DNA from: Dastarcus helophoroides
Taxonomy: Eukaryota; Arthropoda; Insecta; Coleoptera; Bothrideridae
Reading direction: 5' to 3'
Assembly (NCBI GenBank): GCA_028583605.1
Contig: CM053332.1
Location: forward strand, 20,854,797 to 20,918,796
Length of the DNA: 64,000 nucleotides
This document shows positions 14,226 through 26,864 of this stretch, piece by piece (the first letter of the stretch is position 1; the number at the start of each line of letters is the position of its first letter). Under the pieces are notes generated by a model, which was not told where the DNA came from, made no database searches, and was given only the letters and a program-made list of their open reading frames with translations. A program made the position numbers and the translations under genes.

Positions 14226-17200
14226 AATTTGGAAAAAAAATTTCGATAACAAATGGAACTCCTAACAAATTTTCGTGATAAAACTCAAAATTTCGAGCTG
14301 GTTTTCGAAATTCGAACTTTTTTTCGAAATTTCGAAAATGGAAAACCTTCTGAGAATTCCATTCTTTGCCGATGTTTTTATCGAAATTCCGAATTTAAGC
14401 CCGAAATTCGTTTTTTAAGAAAGTAAAAATTTCGAAAAAAAACCTCATTAAAACCGAATGTAACGAATGTCGACTTGGAATTTTGAGAAAAAAATTTCGA
14501 CAAGAAATGGAATTCCTAAGAAATCTTCGTGGTAAAAGTTAAAATTTCGAGCTTTCTCTCGAAATTCGAGCTTTTTTCTCCAAATTTCGAGTTTTATATC
14601 GAAAACTTTCTGAAAAGTCCATTTTTTGTCGATGTTTTTTTGAAAATTCCGAATTTAAGCCCGAAATTCGTTTTTTAGTAAACTATAAATTTCGAAAAAA
14701 AACACATTAAAAACGAATGGCGATTTGGAATTTTGACAAAAAAATCTCGACAGAAAATGGAATTCCTAACAAATTTTCGTGATAAAACTCAAACATGTCA
14801 AGGTTCTTTTCGAAATTCGATCTTCTTTTCGAAATTCGAGTTTCTTTTGGAAATTCGAGCTTTTTTTTTCGAAATTTCGAGTTTTATATCGAGAACTTTC
14901 TGAGAATTCCATTTTTTGTCGATGTTTTTTTGAAAATTCCGAATTTAAGCCCGAAATTCGTTTTTTAAGAAACTAGAAATTTCGAAAAGAACCACATTAA
15001 AAACGAATGTCGATTTGGTATTTTGAGAAAAAATCTCGACAGGAAATGGAATTCCTAACAAATTTTCGTAATAAAACTCTAAACATCTCAAGGTCCTTTT
15101 CGAAATTCTAGCTTCTTTTCGAAATTCGAGCTTTTTTTCTCGAAATTTCGAGTTTTATATCAAGAACTTTTTGAGAATTCCATATTTTGTCGATGTTATT
15201 TTTAAAAATTCCGAATTTAAGCCCGAAATTCGTTTTTTAAGAAGCTAGAAATTTCGAAAAAAAACCACATTAAAAACGAATGTCAATTTGGAATTTTGAG
15301 AAAAAAATTTCGACAGGAAATGGAATTCCTAGCAAATTTTCGTGATAAAACTCTAAACATCTCAAGGTCCTTTTCGAAATTCGAGCTTCTTTTCGAAATT
15401 CGAGCTTTTTTTCTCGAAATTTCGAGTTTTATATCAAGAACTTTCTGAGAATTCCATTTTTGGTCGATGTTTTTTTTCAACATTTCGAATTTAAGTCCGA
15501 AATTCGTTTTTTTTTAAGAAACCAAAAATTTCGAAAAAAAACTTCAATAAAAGCGAATGTAACGAATGTCGACTTGGAATTTTAAGAAAAAAATTTCGAC
15601 AAGAAATGGAATTCCTAAGAAATCTTCGTGGTAAAAGTTAAAATTTCGAGCTTTCTCTCGAAATTTGAGCTTTTTTCTCCAAATTTCGAGTTTTATATCG
15701 AACACTTTCTGAGAATTCCATTTTTTGCCGATGTTTTTATCAAAATTCCAAATTTAAGCCCGAAATTCGTTTTTTAAGAAACTAAAAATTTCAAAAAAAA
15801 AACCTCATTAAAATCGAATGTCGACGTGGAATTTTGAGAAAAAAAGTTCGACAGGAAATGGAATTTCTAACAAACGTTCGTGATAAAACTCAAAATTTCA
15901 CGCTTATTTTCGAAATTCGAGCTTTTTCTCGAAATTTCGAGTTTTATATCGAAAATTTTCTGAGAGTTCCATTTTTGGTCGATGTTTTTTTTTTCAACAT
16001 TTCGAATTTAAGTCCGAAATTCGTTTTTTTAAGAAACCAAAAATTTCGAAAAAAAACTTCAATGAAAGCGAATGTAACGAATGTCGACTTGGAATTTTAA
16101 GAAAAAAATTTCGACAAGAAATGGAATTCCTAAGAAATCTTCGTGGTAAAAGTCAACTTTCTGAGAATTCCATTTTTTGTCGATATTTTTTGAAAATTCC
16201 GAATTTAAGCCCGAAATTCGTTTTTTAATAAACTAGAAATTTCGAAAAAAAAACACATTAAAAACGAATGTCGATTTGGAATTTTGAGAAAAAAATTTCG
16301 ACAAGAAATGGAATTCCTAACAAATTTTCGTGATAAAACTCAAAATTTCAAGCTTCTTTTCTACATTCGAGCTTCTTTTCGAAATTCGAGCTTTTTCTCG
16401 AAATTTGAGCTTTTTTTTCTCGAAATTTCGAGTTTTATATCGAGAACTTTTTGAGAATTCCATTTTTTGTCGGATGTTTTTTTCAAAATTTCCAACTTAG
16501 GCCCGGAATTCGTTTTTTAAGCAACTAAAAATTTCGAAAAAAAAACCTCATTAAAATCGAATGTAACGAATGTCGATTTGGAATTTTGAGAAAAAAATTT
16601 CGACAAGAAATGGAATTCCTAAGAAATCTTCGTGGTAAAAGTTAAAATTTCGAGATTTCTCTCGAAATTCGAGTTTTTTTCTCCAAATTTCGAGTTGTAT
16701 ATCGAAAACTTTCTGAGAATTCCATTTTTTGCCGATGTTTTTATCGAAATTCCAAATTTAAGCCCGAAATTCGTTTTTTAAGAAACTAAAAATTTCAAAA
16801 AAAAACCACATTAAAAACGAATGTCGATTTGGAATTTTGAGAAAAAAATTTCGCCAGAAAATGGAATTCCTAACAAACCTTCGTGATAAAACTCAAAATT
16901 TCACGCTTATTTTCGAAATTCGAGCTTTTTCTCGAAATTTAGAGTTTTATATCGAAAATTTTCTGAGAATTCCATTTTTGGTCGATGTTTTTTTTCAACA
17001 TTTGGAATTTAAGTCGGAAATTCGTTTTTTAAGAAACCAAAAATTTCGAAAAAAAACTTCAATGAAAGCGAATGTAACGAATGTCAACTTGGAATTTTGA
17101 GAAAAAAAATTTCGACAAAAAATGGAATTCCTAAGAAATGTTCGTGGTGAAGCTCAAAATTTCGAGCTTTCTCTCGAAATTCGAGCTTTTTTCTCCAAAT

Positions 17201-17245
17201 TTCGAGTTTTATATCGAAAACTTTCTGGGAATTCCTTTGCGAGCG
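14226..17245. repeat. ~273-bp satellite, block 1
   Basis: About eleven tandem units each carry GAATGTCGATTTGGAATTTTG, CGACAGGAAATGGAATTCC, a variable number of GAGCTTTTTCTCGAAATTC sub-units, GAACTTTCTGAGAATTCC, GTCGATG, and AATTTAAGCCCGAAATTCG. Two variants alternate irregularly: a short one (AAAAACGAATGTCG) and a longer one (ACCGAATGTAACGAATGTCG). Length variation comes mostly from the 18-19-bp sub-units. The block stops mid-unit at about 17240, and the same satellite resumes at 20105. Confidence 0.93.
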
Positions 17246-18423
17246 GATTAAACTTAAAAAAAAGATCGAAATTTTCAGAAAGTCAATTTTTTAAAGCAAA
17301 AAATTACGAAAAGTCCAAATTTTGAGAAAAAATCCGAAATTGTCACGATTGTAAAAATATTCTAGAGAAGAAATTTTGACAAAGTTAAAGTTTTGAAAAA
17401 AAGTCAAAACTTGGGGAAGAGTCGATTGACAAAGAATTAAAAAAATCGACATTTTTATATAACAAAAAAATCGGTAAAGAAAAGAAAGTAGTTGGGTGGT
17501 AAAAGTGAGTGTTTCGCCTGCATATTCGAGTTGACATCAGCTAGTCTTACTTAAGAAGTTTTTTTGCACACAGGCGCGAAGGTTCTTTGTCGTGGGGTCC
17601 CCCAAGGCGCGGAGCCCCTAACATTTGCTAATAATACTTGCTACGTCACTGGCTCGGTCACCATATAGTCCTGATTGTGCACCATTGAATTACCACCGGT
17701 TTCGAATATTGTAGACTGGAAAAATGTATCGTAGACTAGAAAAATGTATACCGATCATATGTATTCATTTTTGCAAAGATGAGAACTGCGATAAGCACAG
17801 TTTCAAACGGTAGCTTTCTTGTGAAATCATACCAACATTACGACTTAAGGCGTAGAAGTTACACGTACTCGTGAATGGATATTCAATATTGAGTTCTTGT
17901 TTGGGTGTCGCGGAGCGGTTTAAGGACGATCCCGAATGCATTTAGAGAAACAAGTTATAAAACCATTGACAGGTTAATTCTAAAACATATTCAACTTTTC
18001 CAAGAATTTCCTACCTGAATTACGTGAGATACAATCCCATTGTGAGAATTCGCCTTTGGCTAAGCTGGCCTCGAGTTCCCAGCTAGATAAATTTCCATTC
18101 CATGACCTATAGTAGATTATATGGTTTTTAGAACCAGCTTGCGTATGGTGTGGGTTGTCCGCTAGCATAAAAACCTCTACGGTAATGGCTCGGAATTGGT
18201 GCAATAACAGTCCCACTAAGGATAATTATAGGTAATGGGGGCCCTGGGGCAATATTGCTCTTGTTAATTTAACATTTTATCAAACTAACACAGGATTTTT
18301 TTTCACAAAACACCCGAGAGGGAACGTTTTCAGATTTAATTGAAATGCCATTCAATTTAATAGCCGAGCACTTAGTTTTAATGTAAACTGATTACTTACG
18401 TAAACAATATACCCCTGAACTAC

Positions 18424-18541
18424 CACGTGTTATATTTTTTAATATTTTTTCAAAATATTCGCAGGGTTTTCACTTTTTTTTCAACGTGTTATATTTTTTA
18501 ATTTGTTTTCAAAATATTCCGCAGTGTTTTCACTTTTTTTT
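18424..18541. repeat. Tandem duplication of ~60 bp
   Basis: Two adjacent copies both read CGTGTTATATTTTTTAAT, then CAAAATATTC, GCAG and GTTTTCACTTTTTTTT. They differ at only a few positions. Confidence 0.85.
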
Positions 18542-18667
18542 TAAATAAAAGTCATAAAAGATTGGAAAAAAGTTTAATCTTTTTAGGAAATATATTAAAA
18601 AATAATTCAAAATGGGACCAATTTTCTTCGCAACCTCCTCGGGGGAGAAACCTCACTTTACGAGCTA

Positions 18668-18750
18668 CTTGGTTATCTTTAAAAATTGAAAACTTGTCCC
18701 CTGCGCCAGAGCAACCTTTGTTGTGTTTTTCAATGTTTCTTGGTTTTAAA
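18668..18750. mobile_element. Foldback element fragment, copy C
   Basis: TTGGTTATCTTTAAAAATTG is followed by CTTGTCCCCTG, GAGCAACCTTTGTTGTG and TTTCTTGGTTTT. These are collapsed left- and right-arm pieces of the foldback family with the centre deleted. Target duplications were not resolved. Confidence 0.6.
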
Positions 18751-19520
18751 AGATAAGATTTTTTTCAGTTATTAAACCTGTCACGTTTTTGACGATAAAT
18801 TTAAAAATAAGAGACCTACTGGTACTTGATTTCAAATTGGCCAACTTCGGTGAAACTTCATGCAGAACCCTGACTAACAATAAGGTCTTTATCCGACATC
18901 TAGACCGAACTGCATTTAAGTTCACCTGTACCTGAGACGTAACCGGTCCGCATTGCTTAACTACACTCGAAGGCAAAAACCCAACATCGTCTGGATAAAC
19001 TGAAACGTCGGCTGTACCGACTGAAAGGATGAAATCTCGGCTACCTCGTAACGCACCTTCAACCAGTAGCTCTACGGTTTTAATTTCCTTTTAATAAGGC
19101 TTCAAATGAATTTATTGTTACTCTTTTTGAAGAGTAGTCGTTAGGACCGTTTGGGGACGTTAAAGGGTATTTATAATGACAGGTAAATTGACCGTATTCG
19201 AAGAACACGAATCATCTCTTTGGGGAAAAGATCATTTGAATTAAAACCGAGAATTTACCCTCTCATGAATTAATCACGACTTCCTAGGTTTCTTACTCCA
19301 GTTGTGGACGACAAAAACTGAGCTTTTAAAGCCTTTTTGAGATTTGGGGTGCTCCTCTACCAGAAACCGCTTTCGTAAAAATATTTGAACATCAAACATC
19401 AAGATTTCAAACAAAAACAAACTTAAAACCTGAAAAAATAATTCTAAACAATTACTACAAAACAGTCGTTTGTTAAAGCTAATAAGTTGAATTCTAATGC
19501 ACAGGCCAGTAGAACGAACC

Positions 19521-19735
19521 AATAGAATGAACATTTATTAGATTCGAAGTTTGAAAAGCAAAGACCGGTTTCGATCTTGTTAGATATCGTCAGTTTGGTG
19601 TATCCAACTTGAATGCTAGCAAATGTTCCGACAAGTAAGTAATAAAGAATCAACGTACGTCAAGCGTGTGACTCTCAGTACTACCGCCATCTATTGGTCC
19701 ATAGAGAAACTATGTCCATCGCCAACATATACATA
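19521..19735 (-). repeat. Dispersed repeat, pair of 42460-42650 in inverted orientation
   Basis: Read on the minus strand, it gives CAATAGATGGCGGTAGTACT, a GTTGATTCT block, GGAACATTTGC and GATCGAAACCGGTC. The segment at 42460-42650 on the plus strand shows the same blocks in the same order with moderate divergence. The minus strand also contains a CTGACGA..CGAAAC arrangement (19563-19593), reminiscent of the motif in the foldback family. Confidence 0.6.
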
Positions 19736-20104
19736 TAATAAGTTGAAAGTAATATTTTCGAAAAAAAAAAATAACTAGATACTTTTAAGAAAAAATCAAG
19801 ACGTTTGGAACTCTTTTAAAATACTTTTCCTCAGAGTTTGGAGTCGAAATCGTAGAAAAAGTGGAAAAATTTTAAGAAAATGGCCGATTAAAATCAAGAT
19901 ATCCAGAAAAAGCCAACTTTATGAAAATTTTCAATAGTTTAAATTTAAGATTTCAAAAAACAGTAAAAGTTTAAAGTCGAAATCATAGAAAAATCTCAAG
20001 GATAGATCGAAATTTTTTGAATCTAAAAACTCGGAAAACTAATAAGTAAAAATTCGGGGTTTTGCGAAATAAGTCGAAAAATTAAAATAAAAAACCATAT
20101 TTCG

Positions 20105-23100
20105 AGAGTGACCCTCATTAAAACCGAATGTAACGAATGTCGACTCAATTTTGAAAAAAAAAGTTTGACAGGAAATTGAATTCCTAACAAATTTTCGTAA
20201 TAAAACTCAAAATGTCGAGCTTCTTTTTGACATTCGAGCTTCTTTTTGAAATTCGAGCTTTTTCTTCAAATTCGAGCTTTTTTTCGAAATTCGAGCTTTT
20301 TTTCGAAATTCGAGCTTTTTTCGAAATTCGAGCTTTTTCTCGAAATTCGAGCTTTTTTTCTCGAAATTTCGCGTTTTATATCGAGAACTTTCTGAGAATT
20401 CCATTTTTTGTCGATGTTTTTTTGAAAATTCCGAATTTAAGCCCGAAATTCGTTTTTTAAGAAACTAGAAATTTCGAAAAAAAAACCACTTTAAAACCGA
20501 ATGTAACGAATGTCGACTTGGAATTTTGAGAAAAAAATCTCGACAGGAAATTGAATTCCTGATAAATTTTCGTGATAAAACTCAAAATTTCCAACTTCTT
20601 TTCGAAATTCGAGCTTTTTTCTCAAAATTTCGAGTTTTATATCGAGAACTTTCTGAGAATTCCATTTTTTGTCGATGTTTTTATGAAAATTCCGAATTTA
20701 AGCCCGAAATTTGTTTTTTAAGAAGCTAAAAATTTCAAAAAAAAACCTCATTAAAACCGAATGTAACGAATGTCGACTTGGAACTTTGAGAAAAACATCT
20801 CGACAGGAAGTGGAATTCCTAACAAATTATCGTGATAAAACTCAAAATTTCGAGCTTCTTTTCGAAATTCGAGTTTCTTTTGGAAATTCGAGCTTTTTTT
20901 CTCGAAATTTCGAGTTTTATATCGAGAACTTTCTGAGAATTCCATTTTTTGTCGATGTTTTTTTGAAAATTCCGCATTTAACCCCGAAATTCGTTTTTTA
21001 AGAAACTAGAAATTTAGAAAAAACCACATTAAAAACGAATGTCGATTTGGAATTTTGAGAAAAAAATCTCGACAGGAAATGGAATTCCTAACAAATTTTC
21101 GTGATAAAACTCCAAACATGTCAAGGTTCTCTTCGAAATTCGAGCTTCTTTTCGAAATTCCAGCTTTTTTCTCAAAATTTCGAGTTTTATATCGAGAACT
21201 TTCTGAGAATTCCATTTTTGTCGATGTTTTTTTGAAAATTCCGAATTTAAGCCCGAAATTCGTTTTTTAAGAAACTAGAAATTTCGAAAAGAACCACATT
21301 AAAAACGAATGTCGATTTGGAATTTTGAGAAAAAAATCTCGACAGGAAATGGAATTCCTAACAAATTTTCGTGATAAAACTCTAAACATGTCAAGGTTCT
21401 CTTCGAAATTCGAGTTTCTTTTCGAAATTGAAGCTTTTTTTCTTGAAATTTCGAGTTCTATATCAAGAACTTTCTGAGAATTCTATTTTTTTGTCGATTT
21501 TTTTTTGAAAATTCCGAATTTAAGCCCGAAATTCGTTTTTTAAGAAACTAGAAATTTAGAAAAAAACCACATTAAAAACGAATGTTGATTTGGAATATTG
21601 AGAAAAAAATCTTGATAGGAAATGGAATTCCTAACAAATTTTCGTGATAAAACTCTAAGCATGTCAAGGTTCTTTTCAAAATTTGAGCTTCTTTTCGAAA
21701 TTCGAGCTTTTTTCTCAAAATTTCGAGTTTTTTCGAGAATTTTCAAAAAAACATCGACAAAAAATGGAATTCTCAGAAAGTTCTCGATCTTTCTGAGAAT
21801 TCCATTTTTTGTCGATGTTTTTTTGAAAATTCTGAATTTAACCCCGAAATTCGTTTTTGAAGAAACTAGAAATTTGGAAAAGAACCACATTAAAAACGAA
21901 TGTCGATTTGGAATTTTGAGAAAAAACTCTCGACAGGAAATGGAATTCCTAACAAATTTTCGTGATAAAACTCTAAACATGTCAAGGTTCTTTTCAAAAT
22001 TTGAGCTTCTTTTCGAAATTCGAGCTTTTTTCTCAAAATTTCGATTTTTATATCGAGAACTTTCTGAGAATTCCATTTTTTGTCGATGTTTTTTTGAAAA
22101 TTCCGAATTTAACCCTGAAATTCGTTTTTTTAAGAAACTAGAAATTTAGAAAAAAACCACATTAAAAACGAATGTCGATTTGGAATTTTGAGAAAAAAAT
22201 CTCGACAAGAAATGGAATTCCTAACAAATTTTCGTGATAAAACTCTAAACATGTCAAGGTTTTCTTCGAAATTCGAGCTTCTTTTCGAAATTGAAGCTTT
22301 TTTTCTCGAAATTTCGAGTTTCATATAAAGAACTTTCTGAGAATTCCATTTTTTGTCGATGTTTTTTTGAAAATTCCGAATTTAAGCCCGAAATTCGTTT
22401 TTTAAGAAGCTAGAAATTTCGAAAAAAAACCACATTAAAAACGAATGTCCATTTGGAATTTTGAGAAAAAAATCTCGACAGGAAATGGAATTCCTAACAA
22501 ATTTTCGTGATAAAACTCTAAACATATCAAGGTTCTCTTCGAAATTCGAGCTTCTTTTCGAAATTGAAGCTTTTTTTCTTGAAATTTCGTGTTTTATATC
22601 AAGAACTTTTTGAGAATTCCATGTTTTGTCGATGTTTTTTTGAAAATTCCGAATTTAACCCCGAAATTCGTTTTTTTAAGAAACTAGAAATTTAGAAAAA
22701 AACCACATTGAAAACGAATGTCGATTTGGAATTTTGAGAAAAAAATCTCGACAGGAAATCGAATTCCTAACAAATTTTTGTAATAAAACTCTAAATATGT
22801 CAAGGTTCTTTTCGAAATTCGAGCTTCTTTTCGAAATTCGAGCTTTTTTCTCGAAATTTCGAGTTTTATATCGAGAACTTTCTGAGAATTCCATTTTTTG
22901 TCAATGTTTTTTTTTAAAATTCCGAATTTAAGCCCGAAATTCGTTTTTTAAGAAACTAAAAATTTCGAAAAAAACCACATTGAAAAGCGAATGTCGATTT
23001 GGAATTTTGAGAAAAAAAATCTCGACAGAAAATGGAATTCCTGAACAAATTTTCGTGATAAACTCAAACATGTCAAGGTTCTTTTTCGAAATTCGAGTCT

Positions 23101-24605
23101 TCTTTTCGAAATTCGAGTTTCTTTTGGAAATTCGAGCTTTTTTTCTCGAAATTTCCAGTTTTATATCGAGAACTTTCTGAGAATTCCATTTTTTGTCGAT
23201 GTTTTTTTGAAAATTCCGAATCTAAGCCCGAAATTGGTTTTTTAAGAAACTAGAAATTTCGAAAAGAACCACATTAAAAACGAATGTCGATTTGGAATTT
23301 TGAGAAAAAAATCTCGACAGGAAATTGAATTCCTAACAAATTTTCGTGATAAAACTCTAAATATGTCAAGGTTCTTTTCAAAATTCGAGCTTCTTTTCGA
23401 AATTCGAGCTTTTGTTCAAGAAATTTCGAGTTTTATATCGAGAACTTTCTGAGAATTCAATTTTTTGTCAATGTTTTTTTTAAAATTCCGAATTTAAGCC
23501 CGAAATTCGTTTTTTAAGAAATTAGAAATTTCGAAAAAAGCCACATTTAAAACGAATGTCGATTTGGAATTTTGAGAAAAAAAATCTCGATAGGAAATGG
23601 AATTCCTAACAAATTTTCGTGATAAAACTCAAACATGTCAAGGTTCTTTTCGAAATTCGAGTTTTTTTTCTCGAAATTTCGAGTTTTATATCAAGAACTT
23701 TCTGAGAATTCTATATTTTGTGGATGTTTTTTTAAAAATTCCGAATTTAAGCCCGAAATTCGTTTTTTAAGAAACTAGAAATTTCGAAAAAAACCACATT
23801 AAAAACGAATGTCGATTTGGAATTTTGAGAAAAAAATCTCGACAGGAAATGGAATTCCTAACAAATTTTCGCGATAAAACTCAAAATTTCCAGCTTCTTT
23901 TCGACATTCCAGCTTCTTTTCGAAATTCGAGCTTTTTCTCAAAATACGAGCTTTTTTTCTCGAAATTTCGAGTTTTATATCGAGAACTTTCTTAGAATTC
24001 CATTTTTTGTCGATGTTTTTTTCAGAATTCTGAATTTAAGCCCGAAATTCGTTTTTTAAGAAACTAAAAATTTCGAAAAAAAACCTCATTAAAACCGAAT
24101 GTAACGAAGGTCGACTTGGAATTTTGAGAAAAAAATTTCGAAAAGAAATGGAATTCCTAATAAATTATCGTGATAAAACTCAAAATTTTTGGAGCTTCTT
24201 TTCGAAATTCGAGCTTTTTTTCGAAATTTGAGCCTTTTCTCAAAATTTCGAGTTTTATATCGAAAACTTTCTGAGAATTTCATTTTTTATGGATGTTTTT
24301 TTCAAAATTCCGAATTTAAGCCCGAAATTCGTTTTTTAAGAAACTAAAAATTTCGAAAAAAAAAACCTCATTAAACCCGAATGTAATGAATGTCGACTTG
24401 GAATTTTGAGAAAAAAATTTCGACAAGAAATGGAATTCCTAACAAATTTACGTGATAAAACTCAAAATTTCGAGCTTCTTTTCGAAATTCGAGCTTTCTT
24501 CTCGAAATTTCGAGTTTTATATCGAAAATTTTCTGAGAATACCATTTTTTGTCGATGTTTTTTTCAAAATTCCGAATTAAGCCCGAAATTCTGTTTTTAA
24601 GAAAC
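20105..24605. repeat. ~273-bp satellite, block 2
   Basis: About sixteen tandem units of the same satellite as at 14226-17245 lie here. Successive unit starts such as 22161, 22434 and 22707 are 273 bases apart. Units differ in the number of GAGCTTCTTTTCGAAATTC sub-units. Within one unit, 21736-21833 is rearranged into a perfect hairpin. Overlapping short open frames ending in PKFVF or FLVS recur only because the DNA unit recurs. Confidence 0.94.
21736..21833. repeat. Perfect 45-bp inverted repeat inside a satellite unit
   Basis: The arms 21736-21780 and 21789-21833 are exact reverse complements separated by 8 bases (TTCTCGAT). Each arm is normal satellite sequence (TGTCGATGTTT, GGAATTCTCAGAAAG), so this looks like a local inverted duplication created within the array. 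Confidence 0.92.
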
Positions 24606-25850
24606 CGAAATTATCGAAACAATATCAAAGTCCGTTGAAACAGTCAAAATTTGCAATTTCAGTCAAAGATTGAAATTAAAAGTAAAAATTGCAAGTGTAA
24701 TCTGTCTTATCATTAATCATAAATTCGAAATTTCGACATTAATGTCGATATTTCGAAAAATAAGAAAAACGAAAACGAAACGAAAAATAAGAAAAACGAA
24801 AACGAAAAGAAACGAAAAATAAAAAAAAAGGAGATTTAAAACGTAGAAAGTCCAAATTCTGAATTTTAGTAGAAAACTGAAAGATAAAAATACTGAAAGT
24901 TTAACCTCTGCATTTTCAAAATTGACTTTTTCCTGAATTTCCCAACTTTTTGTCAAAACTTTGATTTGAAATTTCGACTTTTTAAAAATTTACGTTTTAA
25001 AAATTTTGAATTTAGTTTAGGAGTCTTTAAACGTTTTTCAAAGTTTCAACATTTTAAAAAATTCTACCGTTTTGAAATTACCTGTCTTTGAACATTTCGA
25101 CTTTTATCAAATTTCGAGCTTTTTCAAATTTCGACAATTTTTCAAAATTTCGATTATTCTTGAAATAAACATTTTTTTGAACGAAATTTCGACTTGTGTA
25201 AATTGAACTTTTTTTTTCAAATATTCGACTGTACTGTTCTTTGAAAATTTCAAACTTATTGAAAATTTGAGCATTTTTACATTTTTCGACTTCTTTTTCG
25301 AAATGTTGACGTTTCTAAAGACTTCGACCTTTCGATATTTTTGTGTTGAACTTTTTGATTTCATTTTAAGTTTCGAGTCCTTAAAAATTTCGTCTTTCTT
25401 CAAAGTTTTGGTATTTCTGAAAAATTAAACATTTTTGAAATTGTCGATTTTTGAATATTTCGATTTTTGAAAATTTCGATTTTTGAAAATTTCGATTTTA
25501 GAAAATTTCGATTTTTGCAAGTTTCGATTTTTGTAAATTTCGATTGTTTTTCAAATTTCGACATTTTTTCAAATTTCCTCAGCTATCAAAAATTTCAACT
25601 ATTTGTGGAAAAAATCGTAACTTTGACGTTTGTCAATTATATCTTTTTGAAAAATTCGCCTTCTATTGTTTCTTGAAAATTCTAAACTGGTTGAAGATTC
25701 AAATCTTCAAATAGTTCAAAAGCTCAAGATTTTGACTTTCTTTTTTGAGCCAAAACGGTTGCAGAAAAAATTTTGAGAAAATTTAATTATCAGACTATGG
25801 TTAAAATGAGTTTTAGGAAATATGTAAAAAATTTCAGTTTCAACAACCAA
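24606..25850. repeat. Degenerate AT-rich repeat with short tandem pieces
   Basis: A roughly 32-bp purine unit built on CGAAAAATAAGAAAAACG is repeated at about 24755-24830. A 17-bp unit (TTTCGATTTTTGAAAAT) is repeated at about 25443-25560. The rest is degenerate repeat that changes from A-rich to T-rich near 24950. No gene is visible. Confidence 0.65.
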
Positions 25851-26147
25851 GTCTGAAGACAAGGTAGCAATTCTTGGAAAAACTCAAACTTATAAGGATC
25901 ATTTTTTCATTTTGCAAAAAAAGCTGCAACTTTCCTAGCTTCCATGTGGAACAGGCGAGTGAAACCTAGAAAAAATTAATACGTTCTAAATAGCATCTGA
26001 TTTTAAATAAGTCGATGGGATCCTTTCAAAATAGCAACTTCCATGGTATTAATTTATGCCTAACACGTAGACAATAAAAGTGGAATTCCAGCGTATCATC
26101 GCGCGTAGGAAGACCGTCAAATGTGTCATGTATACGACGTTTAATAT
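25851..26147. other. No gene seen
   Basis: This is AT-rich sequence with no recognisable repeat or exon. Confidence 0.4.
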
Positions 26148-26860
26148 TGTAACGGCGAAACTAAGAAACGAACCTGAAAGTTCAGGGACAACGGTCTTCT
26201 CACCGTAAGGGAAGAAGCAAGAAGCGAAGAAGGCGATGGGTAATGTATGCAGTTGACATGCAGCGGCCCGTCGTCATCGTCCCGGCTTAACCTTGCCGAG
26301 AAGGTCATTGGCCCTCTGCCTCTGCAAATGGATCTCAAGCCGAGTAGCCGACGCTGGGTTCCAAAGCGGGTACCGCAGGTACGGCCATAACGCTCGCCCG
26401 ACTACCACCAGCAAAACACCAGTAGCGCCGTCAGGCTGATGTTTAATTAAACTGGACACATGATTATTTTGTTTCACTTCTTTTGGAGGAATTAGTGTCA
26501 AACGCTTTCATCTGATGAATTAGTCCGACTAGATTCAATTAGAACTGGACGAGTAGACTTCTATGAATTTTTTAAGAATATAACGCAACATCGATGAATC
26601 CTTTGTAAAAAACGCGATATTTTTAACACTAAACCATTGGCGATAGCATTAAATGGTTTGGAGGTTATAATTTAGTAATTTGGTCCAATTGTATGTTTGT
26701 CCCGAAGAGGATTTTGGCAGATACACCTTTTGTATTTGTCTAATGTTTGTAATTTAATTTGCGCGTTGCGGATTGAAATAAAGATAAAAGTAAAAGAGTT
26801 CCATCATACAGTCCTTATTTAACTCCTAGTGACCATTTGGTTACTCGACGTTTCGTCACA
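26148..26860 (+). mobile_element. Possible LTR-like insertion, boundaries uncertain
   Basis: A GC-richer island begins TGTAACGGCGAAAC and ends TTTCGTCACA, giving TG..CA ends, with AATAAAG at about 26779. The right boundary is supported because sequence from about 26865 matches another copy near 29010 that lacks the island. No target duplication or TATA box was found, so an LTR is only one reading. Minus-strand open frames across it have no known domain. Confidence 0.35.
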
Positions 26861-26864
26861 TTTT

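Larger units (their letters stand above)
17246..20104. other. Low-copy DNA splitting the 273-bp satellite
   Basis: This 2.9-kb segment separates two blocks of one satellite. It has GC-richer patches (17560-17660, 17990-18240, 18630-19080) but no exon that I can place in the sponge protein and no recognisable transposon gene. It includes a tandem pair of about 60 bp (18424-18541), a foldback fragment and a dispersed repeat at 19521-19735. It may be an old insertion or a deletion-joined remnant. Confidence 0.4.

Noticed and set aside
18746..18976. 76-residue minus-strand frame as a transposon gene
   Set aside because: No motif from any transposase, integrase or RT is visible, and the length is unremarkable.
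20207..24600. Many 60-180-residue open frames with recurring FSKFRVLYREL-type or FLVS endings
   Set aside because: They repeat because the 273-bp satellite repeats, they occur on both strands, and the unit length does not hold one frame except by chance.
26141..26501. Minus-strand frames in the GC-rich island as genes
   Set aside because: No domain is recognisable, and the island behaves more like an LTR or insertion of unknown type.
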